From Erythrobacter sp. (lineage in GTDB: Bacteria > Pseudomonadota > Alphaproteobacteria > Sphingomonadales > Sphingomonadaceae): 12,474 bases of DNA. The notes beneath the pieces were generated by a model. The model was not told where the DNA came from. It did not search any database and was given only the letters and a program-made list of their open reading frames with translations. Positions 6,682-12,474 of this stretch are shown here, one piece after another (position 1 is the stretch's first letter; each line of letters begins with the position of its first letter). A program made the position numbers and the translations under genes. The stretch is taken from positions 1 to 12,474 of the forward strand of contig NZOF01000034.1 in NCBI GenBank assembly GCA_002695185.1. Direction: 5' to 3'.

Positions 6682-7883
6682 GCGTGATCCGCTCATCCAT
6701 ACTCGCGGCGGGATTGCTCGCAGGCGCATCGACCGCATCAGTCGCCGCCGAACCTGCCCCGCTCCCTCCGCCCTTCGAAGGCTACTACCAGCCGCAAGGT
6801 GTCGACGAGATCGGCCTGTGGCGCGAGGACGACGAGAGCGAGCGTCGGCTCGCCGCCTCCCCACTCGTCATCCAGGACGAGAAGCTGAGCGGCTATCTCA
6901 AGGAGGTCCTCTGCCGCGCAGTCGGAGACGATCGCTGCGGCACCGCGCGGATCTATGTGATGCGGGAACCGACCTTCAACGCGACCATGTCGCACAACGG
7001 CACCATGCGCGTCTTCAGCGGCCTCCTCCTGCGGATGCGCAACGAGGCGGAACTGGCAGCGGTGCTCGGTCACGAGTTCGGCCATTTCGAGAGCCGTCAC
7101 GGTCTCAACCGCTTCAAGGCGGCTCGGAACGGAACCGACCTGCTCGCCTGGGGCGTGCTGCTGGCGAGCATGTCGCCGAGCTACGACGCTCGCCGCACAT
7201 ATGAGTCACTCGAGATCTCGGTATACGGAAACCTGTACCGCTACGGCCGCGACCACGAGCGCGAAGCGGACCTGCTCGGTCTGGGCTACCTCAACCGGAG
7301 CACGCTCGCTCCTCAGGCCGCATCGAACGTCTGGCAGAACCTCATGGGCGAGATGGAGGCGTCGGCGGTCGCGCGAGGCCTGAAGAAGCCGAAGTTCAAC
7401 GCGATCGCCTTCACCGCGTCGCATCCGCCAACGAGCGAGCGCGCTACCTACCTCGCCGCTCTCGCAGCTCCTGAAGGGGCTGGTCGAGATTATGGTGCCG
7501 AGCGCTATCAGGAAGCGCTGTCGGCGTGGCTCCCGGTCTTCCTGGAGGACCAGATCAAGCTGAACGATTTCGGCGGTAGCGAATACATCATCGACAATCT
7601 CGCCAAGGACGGTTGGACCGCCCAGCTGTGGCACGCGCGAGGCGAGCTCTATCGCACCCGAGGCAATCAGCGTGACCTCGTCAACGCGGTCGAGTTCTAT
7701 TCGAACGCCATCGCTCTCGATGACAGTCTCGCGGCCGCACATCGCGGTCTCGGTCTCTCGCTGTTCAAGACCGGAGAGCGGACGCGGGCCCAGCGGGAAC
7801 TCGCCCGCTATCTCGAACTCGCACCAAATGCCGACGATGCGAAGATGATCGGCATGATGCTGCCCAAGGAGCCTTTTCAATGA
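6678..7883 (+). CDS. Exported M48-family zinc metallopeptidase with C-terminal TPR-like repeats
   Basis: This 401-residue protein carries the M48 zinc-protease signature. HEFGH (132-136) supplies two zinc-binding histidines and the catalytic glutamate, and EREAD (194-198) supplies the third ligand E194 and the family's conserved D198. A signal peptide (hydrophobic core ILAAGLLAGASTASVA, then AAEP) directs it to the periplasm. Residues about 316-395 form TPR-like helical pairs (LWHARGELYRTRG, FYSNAIALDDSLAAAHRGLGLSLFKTGE), as in BepA/YfgC-type proteases that act in outer-membrane protein quality control. At 401 residues it is shorter than BepA. ATG 6678 overlaps the previous stop, but GTG 6684 has better spacing to GGAAGGA (6671-6677) and may be the true start. 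It also overlaps the next gene by 4 bp. An envelope proteolysis role is inferred from the family. Confidence 0.93.
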   Translation: MSVIRSSILAAGLLAGASTASVAAEPAPLPPPFEGYYQPQGVDEIGLWREDDESERRLAASPLVIQDEKLSGYLKEVLCRAVGDDRCGTARIYVMREPTFNATMSHNGTMRVFSGLLLRMRNEAELAAVLGHEFGHFESRHGLNRFKAARNGTDLLAWGVLLASMSPSYDARRTYESLEISVYGNLYRYGRDHEREADLLGLGYLNRSTLAPQAASNVWQNLMGEMEASAVARGLKKPKFNAIAFTASHPPTSERATYLAALAAPEGAGRDYGAERYQEALSAWLPVFLEDQIKLNDFGGSEYIIDNLAKDGWTAQLWHARGELYRTRGNQRDLVNAVEFYSNAIALDDSLAAAHRGLGLSLFKTGERTRAQRELARYLELAPNADDAKMIGMMLPKEPFQ

Positions 7884-8488
7884 GTTCTCGTTTCTTACGT
7901 TCCTGGGCGATCGCGGGCCTAGCTGCACCCGTTCTCGCGCTGGCCGCCGCGCCTGCCGACGCCCACAAGCTCCGGGAGAAGGGTAATACGGTCGACGTCG
8001 CGGATTCCGACGTGGTGGTCACTCCCTCGCGGGACTGGAACCGCCTGAACGGAAAGATCGGCAAGCGGACCGAAACCTGGACGCTAGATGGCGAACAGCT
8101 CAACGACGTCACCTTCTTCGGAGGCATCGAGGCCGGCGATCCGCTAGTGAAGGAGCGGAACAAGAAGCACGATCCACTGCCCAAGTTCACCTCGTCCACG
8201 CTGCTGATCGAAGTGCCGGAACTCCTTGAAGGGACCTATCGCACCTACAAGGATCTCGCTGCTTTCCAGATCTTCTCGGTCGAGCCCGGCCAGTTCCTCG
8301 GATCGGAAGGCGTGCACTTCACCTACGAATACACCGATCTCGACCAGCTGACGAGAAAGGGCGAGGCCAGGGCCGCGATCATCGAGGGACGGCTCTTCAT
8401 GCTGACCTTCGATGCACCCCGCCTCCACTATTTCGATCGCACGGTCGGGGATTTCCGGGCGCTGGCCGACACCGCTACCCTGCGTTGA
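7880..8488 (+). CDS. Exported protein of unknown function, last gene of the M48 operon
   Basis: This 202-residue protein starts at ATG 7880, overlapping the metallopeptidase stop by 4 bp. It has a signal peptide with core AIAGLAAPVLALAAA and likely cleavage after ADA at about residue 28. The mature protein looks beta-rich, with DSDVVVTPSRDWNRL, RTETWTLDGEQLNDVTFFGGI and, near the end, GRLFMLTFDAPRLHYFDRTVGDFRALADTA. These suggest a compact periplasmic domain. I do not recognise a named family, and there is no lipobox. Tight coupling to the peptidase suggests a substrate, inhibitor or cofactor of it, but this is inference. Confidence 0.88.
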   Translation: MSSRFLRSWAIAGLAAPVLALAAAPADAHKLREKGNTVDVADSDVVVTPSRDWNRLNGKIGKRTETWTLDGEQLNDVTFFGGIEAGDPLVKERNKKHDPLPKFTSSTLLIEVPELLEGTYRTYKDLAAFQIFSVEPGQFLGSEGVHFTYEYTDLDQLTRKGEARAAIIEGRLFMLTFDAPRLHYFDRTVGDFRALADTATLR

Positions 8489-8539
8489 GCAATGCCGCCA
8501 GGCGACGCGGACCGGGAGCGGAAGGAGATTGCGCCAGTG

Positions 8540-8576
8540 GACGCTGACGCTCGCGCACCGGGAAGGTCAGCGCGTC
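8540..8576. terminator. Imperfect hairpin between convergent operons
   Basis: GACGCTGAC (8540-8548) can pair with GTCAGCGCGTC (8566-8576), allowing a two-base bulge, across a GC-rich loop. It lies between the convergent ends at 8488 and 8673 and could help end transcripts from either side. No T-run follows, so this is weak. The rest of 8489-8672 holds nothing recognisable. Confidence 0.22.
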
Positions 8577-8672
8577 GGAGCTGAACCGGTCGCAGACGTA
8601 GCGTCCGATCGCGAATGGGGCATCGTTCGTAAGGGGCGGATCATGCCGGCGTGAGGCAAGTGAGGATGACGA

Positions 8673-9401
8673 TCATTGATCTCGGGCATCTACAGGCGAA
8701 GCCATGTCGAGGTGGCGCAGGAGCAGCCGCCCAAGATAGGAAATCTCGACAGAATGCTCGTAATCGCCCTTCCGGGTATCGAAGGTCGGCGCCTGCCCCC
8801 GAGGCGGTGTCCGGTAGTTCTTGCATAGCAGGCCCAGACGCAGGAGATGTTCGCGGCCCGCCTCATAGAGCTTCTCCGCGTCGATCTCGCTCCGGCTCGA
8901 CTGTAGATCCGCCGGGTCCGGCCGATTGACCATCTGCCAGATCCCGAGATCTCCGCCGTAGGACTGACCGTAGGCGTTGAGCAGCACGAGCTCATCGTCA
9001 TCCAACTGTCCGAGCAGTCTCGTGAGTCTCTTGCGGCGAACGAGATCGGCATCTTTCGATCGAAGACCATTGGCCACCATCGTGGCTATCTTGTCGACCC
9101 TTTCCCAACTCATCGCCCGTGCGGCCTGGAAACCGCCCTCTTCGATCAGATCGATGTTCTCCGGCTCTGCGAGAATTGCATCAAGATCCGCCTCGAGAGC
9201 TTCAAGACGCGTATTGAGATCGCGGACATAGCGGACGATCCGCTCCGTTCGTTGATCTGGAATGATCTTCGTGATGAGTTCGCCGATGACCCCGCCGAAC
9301 ATCGGGACGAGACCGGAGATGGCACGGCCGGTGGCTGCCAAGGCATCATGCTCGTCTTCGCCAAGATCGTCTTCGGGCGGGTCCCGTCCGTCATTCATCA
9401 T
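8673..9401 (-). CDS. Unrecognised 242-residue protein, last gene of the SNase operon
   Basis: ATG 9401 is preferred because its ATGA overlaps the stop of the upstream gene; a TTG at 9407 is the alternative. The N-terminus is acidic (NDGRDPPEDDLGEDEHDALA). A hydrophobic Gly/Ile-rich segment follows (GRAISGLVPMFGGVIGELITKIIP, about 25-48), then a long charged helix that may be a coiled coil (RTERIVRYVRDLNTRLEALEADLDAIL, about 51-77). A helical C-terminal half contains AARAMSWERVDKIATMVANGL, RLLGQLDDDELVLLNAYG and SVEISYLGRLLLRHL. The hydrophobic segment followed by a coiled coil could mark a membrane-associated or oligomer-forming protein. I have seen proteins of this general shape called hypothetical near mobile elements, but I cannot name a family. 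It is translated from the same overlapping cluster as the two upstream genes. Confidence 0.85.
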   Translation of the reverse strand: MMNDGRDPPEDDLGEDEHDALAATGRAISGLVPMFGGVIGELITKIIPDQRTERIVRYVRDLNTRLEALEADLDAILAEPENIDLIEEGGFQAARAMSWERVDKIATMVANGLRSKDADLVRRKRLTRLLGQLDDDELVLLNAYGQSYGGDLGIWQMVNRPDPADLQSSRSEIDAEKLYEAGREHLLRLGLLCKNYRTPPRGQAPTFDTRKGDYEHSVEISYLGRLLLRHLDMASPVDARDQ

Positions 9402-9772
9402 TCGCAACCGATCCCATCCCCATCGCGGTCGAGGTGTCGGGCGTATCCCGGGTCGCCGCTCCTGACGGGAGCTTTACCCGCTGCCCGAGCTGCCGCGCAA
9501 TTCGCATAATAGACATCAGTTCGAGCCGACTGTCGGTCGCGGCTCTGAGTCGGCGGTGTCCGATGACAATGGCGCCCCCCGTTCTTGCGATCGTTATGAC
9601 AACCGTCCGCTGCGAGCCCCCCAGGATGTGCGATGGCGGCCGAGGGCCAGATGAACGAAACCACCACCGACAGGAGTGATCCGACCATCATCAGGACGAT
9701 GACCACGAACTCCAGTCTCATGAAGAGGTCATCGCGGTCTTCCGAACGGCCCTCTCGTTCCTTCAACGGCAT
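9398..9772 (-). CDS. Membrane-anchored protein with HxGG...GCH motif and excalibur calcium-binding domain
   Basis: This 124-residue protein starts at ATG 9772, supported by AAGGAG five bases upstream; longer versions back to 9865 overlap the upstream gene heavily. A charged N-terminus (1-20) precedes one membrane segment (EFVVIVLMMVGSLLSVVVSFIW, about 21-42), followed by AIA that could be a cleavage site. Next come a His/Cys/Gly motif HPGGLAADGCHNDRKNGGRHCH (49-70) and an excalibur domain (about 87-124). The excalibur domain carries YYANCAAARAAG and the calcium-loop ending DRDGDGIGCE. Both motifs are known from extracytoplasmic proteins, often in the same polypeptide as SNase-type nuclease domains. 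Here the SNase-like domain is the separate upstream gene, overlapping by 10 bp. The protein probably works at the cell surface or periplasm alongside it. Confidence 0.88.
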   Translation of the reverse strand: MPLKEREGRSEDRDDLFMRLEFVVIVLMMVGSLLSVVVSFIWPSAAIAHPGGLAADGCHNDRKNGGRHCHRTPPTQSRDRQSARTDVYYANCAAARAAGKAPVRSGDPGYARHLDRDGDGIGCE

Positions 9773-10194
9773 CGGTGCTCCTTCCAATATCGATCCCATC
9801 GCGACGCCCAGCCGCCTCTGACCATCGCGCAGGAGACGTCCCCGGCCCTGGGCGATACGCACCATGCGCCCGTCCGGTCACGTCCCGCCGATCCTGTGGA
9901 CACGCAGCGCATGGTCGGGCCTTCCACCAGCACGTGGCCGTGGCGGCCCCAACCAAGGGTGCGACCGAGCAATCCGGCCAAGGCATCGCGTGCGGCGATC
10001 GGATCCGCGTCGGGGCAGGGATGACCGGTCGAACAGCTCCCATCCAGTTCGCGCGCGGCGATGCCGGCCAACCGGATGCGTGGGCCTTCGGCACACCATA
10101 CCGGTCCGTCGCCGTCCCAGACCGCCTCGGGCGTACACGCGAATTCCTCGCCGGCGGGAACGATGAGGAGGGCCATGGAAACGAGCAGCGTCAC
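9763..10194 (-). CDS. Staphylococcal-nuclease-like (thermonuclease family) protein, possibly altered active site
   Basis: This 143-residue protein has the SNase fold signature VWDGDG (25-30), RIRLAGIAARELDG (39-52) and SAGRDRTGAWC (102-112). By alignment from memory, R41 and E49 match catalytic Arg35 and Glu43 of staphylococcal nuclease at the same spacing, and R105 could match Arg87. The usual GIDAPE is GIAARE, so the calcium ligand Asp40 position is Ala46. Six cysteines (20, 34, 54, 60, 97, 112) plus C122 and C142 suggest disulfides in an exported protein. GTG 10194 is supported by AAGGAG and gives a short hydrophobic N-terminus (TLLVSMALLIVPA); ATG 10176 is the alternative. The C-terminus AMVRGGWASRWDRYWKEHRC is typical of small alphaproteobacterial members. 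It is the first gene of a tightly overlapping three-gene operon. Confidence 0.87.
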   Translation of the reverse strand: MTLLVSMALLIVPAGEEFACTPEAVWDGDGPVWCAEGPRIRLAGIAARELDGSCSTGHPCPDADPIAARDALAGLLGRTLGWGRHGHVLVEGPTMRCVSTGSAGRDRTGAWCVSPRAGDVSCAMVRGGWASRWDRYWKEHRCR

Positions 10195-10315
10195 CGGCTC
10201 CTTCTACGAGAAGCACCGGACCGATCAACTTCCGTGGCACCGGTGGTCGGGTCCTTCCTCACGGAGGCGATCGAAACGACGATGGGTCGCGAATAACCGC
10301 AGAGAAGGGAAAAGC

Positions 10316-10882
10316 ATGAAGAGCATAGGAGAAAATCTGGCGTCGGTGATGGACGAGCTCGTCCAGCAAGCTAGGCACACCGCCATCGAACACGACGACA
10401 GGACATTGCAGGAATTCGCGTGGAAACTGAAAGGTCTGGGAGACGCGGAGAACGATGATGAAACCATGGGTCTGTTACGAGGGGTGAGCGTCCCCGAAGG
10501 CTTCCGTCACGCACGCTATACGATCTACGAAGTTATCGGGTCGGGCCCGAACGGCGAGCTCCTGCTCGGCGATCCGAAGCCAGGCGGGCGGCTCATCGAC
10601 GGCAGAATGGGGTGCCTGGATCTCAAAAGGCTGGTCCGCACGGCGCTCGTGTTCACCAGCGATCCGGATACGACGAGCATGGGCCCGGGGCGCTGGCTGG
10701 AAAGCTTCACCCTGCCGATCCGAGATCCGGGAACCTTGGAACTCGGACTGGTCGTTGAGCCACGAGAGATCAACGACGGATCCTTTCCCGCGCGCGTCCA
10801 GGCGACGATACGCATGGTCGAGGAGCGGCGCACGTCCGTGCGGAAGTCACGATCAGCCTATATTGGAATGGCCTCGACGTGA
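10316..10882 (+). CDS. Unrecognised 188-residue protein
   Basis: ATG 10316 follows GAAGGGA with five-base spacing. An in-frame extension back to 10061 would run antisense across the SNase gene and is not supported. The N-terminus is helical and charged (SIGENLASVMDELVQQARHTAIEHDDRTLQEFAWKLKGL). The middle and C-terminal parts look like alternating strands: RHARYTIYEVIGSGPNGELLLGDPKPGG, LVRTALVFTSDP, and TLELGLVVEPREINDGSFPARVQATIRMVEERR. There is no signal peptide or membrane segment, so it is probably cytoplasmic. I do not recognise the family. It diverges from the SNase operon across 121 bp and converges with the RNase H-like gene, overlapping its 3' end by 25 bp. Confidence 0.82.
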   Translation: MKSIGENLASVMDELVQQARHTAIEHDDRTLQEFAWKLKGLGDAENDDETMGLLRGVSVPEGFRHARYTIYEVIGSGPNGELLLGDPKPGGRLIDGRMGCLDLKRLVRTALVFTSDPDTTSMGPGRWLESFTLPIRDPGTLELGLVVEPREINDGSFPARVQATIRMVEERRTSVRKSRSAYIGMAST

Positions 10883-11340
10883 TCACGCAACTCTCTTCGG
10901 GACGGGAACACCCGGCTGCCCAGCAGGAAAGGCTCCGTCACCAAAACGATTCGTATCGGACTGACCCGATCTGCCAAGGTGAAGATCAAGTCGCGCAGGT
11001 TCTTCAGGTCGATGTCCCGGCAATATCCTCCCGTGCTCAGCTGAAGAAAGACCAGACGTGAAGTCAGCTGGACTTCGACGTGCGTCGCACCGTGACGTGC
11101 CGCATCGTCGAGTGCGACCTTGACGGAGTGGTAGGAGGCTCGGTGGTTGGTCCCTTCGACACGTGGTGCATCCAGGAAGACCTGTCCGTCCCATACGACC
11201 GGAAGATGCGGTCCGGGGTTGGGGCGACAGCCGGCGTCGCAGAAATAGACCAGGCGGGCTGCACCCGAGAAGGTCGGTCGCCCCGCGATCGCGGTCGGAC
11301 GGTTCGCGAGCTCTTCCGGAGAATCGGTGTCTTTCGTCAT
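10858..11340 (-). CDS. RNase H-like fold protein with most catalytic acids replaced
   Basis: This 160-residue protein aligns by eye with the ribonuclease HI fold. FCDAGCRPNPGP (33-44) matches the first strand and glycine loop (catalytic D35). TNHRASYHSVKVALDDA (64-80) matches the TNNRAEY..A..AL helix, and HVEVQLTSRLVFLQLSTG (87-104) matches the third strand and helix. The second catalytic acid (Glu of RAEY) is S69, and the third (Asp of the usual DS pair) is T93. The C-terminal N..AD motif is also absent. If the alignment is right, it lacks standard two-metal RNase H catalysis and may instead bind nucleic acid or protein. A 30-residue N-terminal extension precedes the fold. ATG 11340 follows AGGAGA at six-base spacing. 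Confidence 0.85.
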   Translation of the reverse strand: MTKDTDSPEELANRPTAIAGRPTFSGAARLVYFCDAGCRPNPGPHLPVVWDGQVFLDAPRVEGTNHRASYHSVKVALDDAARHGATHVEVQLTSRLVFLQLSTGGYCRDIDLKNLRDLIFTLADRVSPIRIVLVTEPFLLGSRVFPSRRELRDHVEAIPI

Positions 11341-11716
11341 GGCCGTCTCCTAGCCTACGACGGGTTCACGAAACGTTGAGCGCCTGCCCGCGAGCCCAAA
11401 TCATCCATTCGGCCCCCTGGTCGGGTTTCGTCGATCATAAAAGGGATGCAGGAGATCGCTCTCGCGCCTGGCGGTTCGCGCAATGGCTATAATATGCGCG
11501 TATGCCGCAGACGGGACCGTCCTGCGCATCTCGTGGGCATCATGCGTCGCAACCCTAGTGTGCGAAGAACCGGTACGTCCTCGGAAAATGAGAATGATGA
11601 ACGCCTCGAAGAAAAGTCACGCTTGGCGAAAGGGAAGCCTGCATGAACCAGTCCGTTGCGAAAATCGCCATATCGTCCACCCGACCGGACGAAGGTTCTC
11701 GGGTCCATCCCGGGAG
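11341..11716. other. Leader region between the RNase H-like gene and the chimeric gene
   Basis: About 375 bp separate the divergent genes. It holds TATAAT (11488-11493) inside an inverted repeat. It also contains a short ORF (11446-11646) whose TGA overlaps the ATG of a 25-codon ORF (11643-11720), whose own TGA overlaps ATG 11717. No larger gene is supported. An in-frame extension of the chimeric gene back to ATG 11588 is possible but encodes a basic, unrecognisable segment. Confidence 0.45.
11477..11500. promoter_or_regulatory. Perfect TATAAT hexamer flanked by an inverted repeat
   Basis: CGCGCA (11477-11482) and TGCGCG (11495-11500) are exact inverted repeats flanking TATAAT (11488-11493). 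This fits a -10 element controlled by a protein binding across it. No -35-like hexamer is seen at 16-19 bp upstream, so the promoter would depend on an activator or be weak. It points rightward, toward the chimeric gene. Confidence 0.4.
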
Positions 11717-11720
11717 ATGA
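11643..11720 (+). CDS. Possible 25-residue leader peptide
   Basis: ATG 11643 follows AAGGGAAG at about six-base spacing and encodes MNQSVAKIAISSTRPDEGSR plus five more residues. Its TGA (11718-11720) overlaps ATG 11717 of the chimeric gene as ATGA, as in translationally coupled gene pairs. ATG 11717 has no well-spaced ribosome-binding site of its own (GGGAG touches the ATG), so coupling would explain its translation. The peptide resembles nothing known, and an overlap this short can arise by chance. Confidence 0.25.
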   Translation: MNQSVAKIAISSTRPDEGSRVHPGR

Positions 11721-12474
11721 CGCGCCTGACCAGCGTCCTCTTCCTGCCGGCGCTCCTGTGCGATGCGAGCCTGTGGCGCGCGCAGATCGAGGACTTGCGG
11801 GATATCGCAGCGCCCGCGATCGCCGATCTGACGCTGGACGACACCGTCGCCGCGATGGCGGACCGCGCTCTCGCAGCCGCGCCAGAGACCTTCGCGCTGG
11901 TCGCGCTTTCGATGGGGGGCTACGTCGCCTTCGAGATGCTACGCCAGGCGCCCGAACGCGTCACCCGGCTCGCCCTGCTCGATACGAGCGCCCGGGAGGA
12001 CAGCGCTGCGCGCAGGAGAGAGCGTGCCGATGCCATCGTCGCGCTGGAAGCCGGGCGGTTCCTGGGTGTCACGGACCGGTTGCTTCCGCAGCTGATCCAC
12101 CAGACCCATGTCCACGGCCCGGTCGGGGATCAGGTGAAGGCAATGGCCGCACGAGTGGGTCGTGACGCCTTCATTCGTCAGCAGCGCGCCATACTCGGAA
12201 GAGGGGACAGTCGGGATCTGCTCGCGCGGATCACGATCCCCACGGCTATCGGCGTGGGCGACACCGATGTGCTCCAACGCAGCATTCCCGGTATCTCCAA
12301 GAAGATGCTGGTACAGACCCTGCGCGAGATGGAACGGCTCGGCCTGATCAGCCGCCATGTCGAAAGGGTGGTACCCCCTGCGGTCGAGTACCGGCTGACT
12401 TCCTTGGGCCGGCGCTTCGTAGAGCCCGTCCAGCTACTGTACGACTGGGGCCGCGCCAATGCCGATGCGCTGGA
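11717..12474 (+). CDS. In-frame chimera: alpha/beta hydrolase N-terminal part joined to the C-terminal half of an HxlR-family regulator (right end outside window)
   Basis: One frame stays open for 252 codons from ATG 11717 to the window edge. Residues 1 to about 186 are an alpha/beta hydrolase: VLFLPALLCDASLWRAQIEDL near the start, the nucleophile elbow ALSMGGYVAFEML (about 68-80), and GVGDTDVL with the expected acid-residue region (about 179-186). After that the sequence switches to QRSIPGISKKMLVQTLREMERLGLISR and then VPPAVEYRLTSLGRRFVEPV and LYDWG. This is the diagnostic second half of HxlR-type winged-helix regulators (family form: RF.eL.R.IPGIS.k.L...LreLe..Gl..R...PP.VEY.LT..G). The missing hydrolase C-terminus should carry the catalytic histidine, and the missing HxlR N-terminus carries the first helices. 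The junction is near 12268-12282. The product is probably not an active hydrolase. Assembly error is the main alternative. Confidence 0.85.
   Translation, partial: MTRLTSVLFLPALLCDASLWRAQIEDLRDIAAPAIADLTLDDTVAAMADRALAAAPETFALVALSMGGYVAFEMLRQAPERVTRLALLDTSAREDSAARRRERADAIVALEAGRFLGVTDRLLPQLIHQTHVHGPVGDQVKAMAARVGRDAFIRQQRAILGRGDSRDLLARITIPTAIGVGDTDVLQRSIPGISKKMLVQTLREMERLGLISRHVERVVPPAVEYRLTSLGRRFVEPVQLLYDWGRANADAL

Noticed and set aside
9773..9865. Longer start for the excalibur protein
   Set aside because: It overlaps the SNase gene heavily, while ATG 9772 has a strong AAGGAG site and places the membrane segment near the N-terminus.
10061..10315. N-terminal extension of the 188-residue gene
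   Set aside because: It would run antisense across the SNase-like gene; ATG 10316 has its own well-spaced ribosome-binding site.
11656..12165. Rightward 169-residue frame overlapping the hydrolase part
   Set aside because: It is Arg/Pro/Gly-rich without motifs; the neighbouring frame encodes clear alpha/beta hydrolase sequence.
11939..12358. Leftward frame across the hydrolase-HxlR junction
   Set aside because: It is antisense to the chimeric gene and shows no recognisable domain.
1..12474. CRISPR arrays, tRNA or rRNA genes, integrase or transposase genes
   Set aside because: None was visible on either strand; no regularly spaced repeats, tRNA-like cloverleaf or transposase motif could be identified by eye.

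Overview
High-GC bacterial DNA that reads like an alphaproteobacterium, most plausibly a sphingomonad or erythrobacter. This is inferred from the strongly GC-biased third codon positions and the flavour of the protein families; no rRNA, tRNA or marker gene is present to prove it. The mix of small unrecognised genes, nucleic-acid enzymes, a DNA methylase and a gene that looks recombined suggests an accessory region (island, integrative element or plasmid) rather than a core-genome block. No integrase, transposase, CRISPR array or tRNA was found.

Layout. (1) Positions 1-1924: a leftward operon of a 125-residue protein with a possible MbcA/ParS/Xre-type C-terminal domain, a DnaQ-like DEDDh 3'-5' exonuclease and an unrecognised protein cut by the window edge. 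It diverges from a small ArsR-type regulator. A perfect 18-bp palindrome between them overlaps the -35 of a good leftward promoter candidate. (2) 1925-2269: non-coding, apparently less GC-rich, with a perfect hairpin. (3) 2270-5500: a leftward two-gene operon of an 826-residue N6-adenine DNA methyltransferase and a 248-residue unrecognised partner. This is the best candidate here for an uncharacterised modification or defence pair. (4) 5501-5934: mostly non-coding, with one doubtful small ORF. (5) 5935-8488: a rightward, translationally coupled three-gene operon for exported proteins: an unknown periplasmic protein, an M48 zinc metallopeptidase with C-terminal TPR-like repeats, and a second unknown exported protein. 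(6) 8673-10194: a leftward overlapping operon of an SNase-like protein, a membrane-anchored excalibur-domain protein and a 242-residue unknown. (7) 10316-11340: a rightward unknown protein convergent with a leftward RNase H-like protein whose catalytic carboxylates look largely replaced; their 3' ends overlap by 25 bp. (8) 11341-11716: a leader region with a perfect TATAAT inside an inverted repeat. (9) 11717 to the window end: one open frame that starts as an alpha/beta hydrolase and switches in frame to the C-terminal half of an HxlR-type winged-helix regulator.

How the genes may work together. The exonuclease operon is probably controlled by the ArsR protein. The methylase and its partner form one transcript. 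The M48 cluster probably acts in envelope protein turnover. The SNase and excalibur genes look like a split version of an architecture often found fused. The hydrolase-HxlR chimera has lost the hydrolase C-terminus with its expected catalytic histidine and the HxlR N-terminus, as a deletion or recombination joining two genes would produce. An assembly error is the main alternative explanation.
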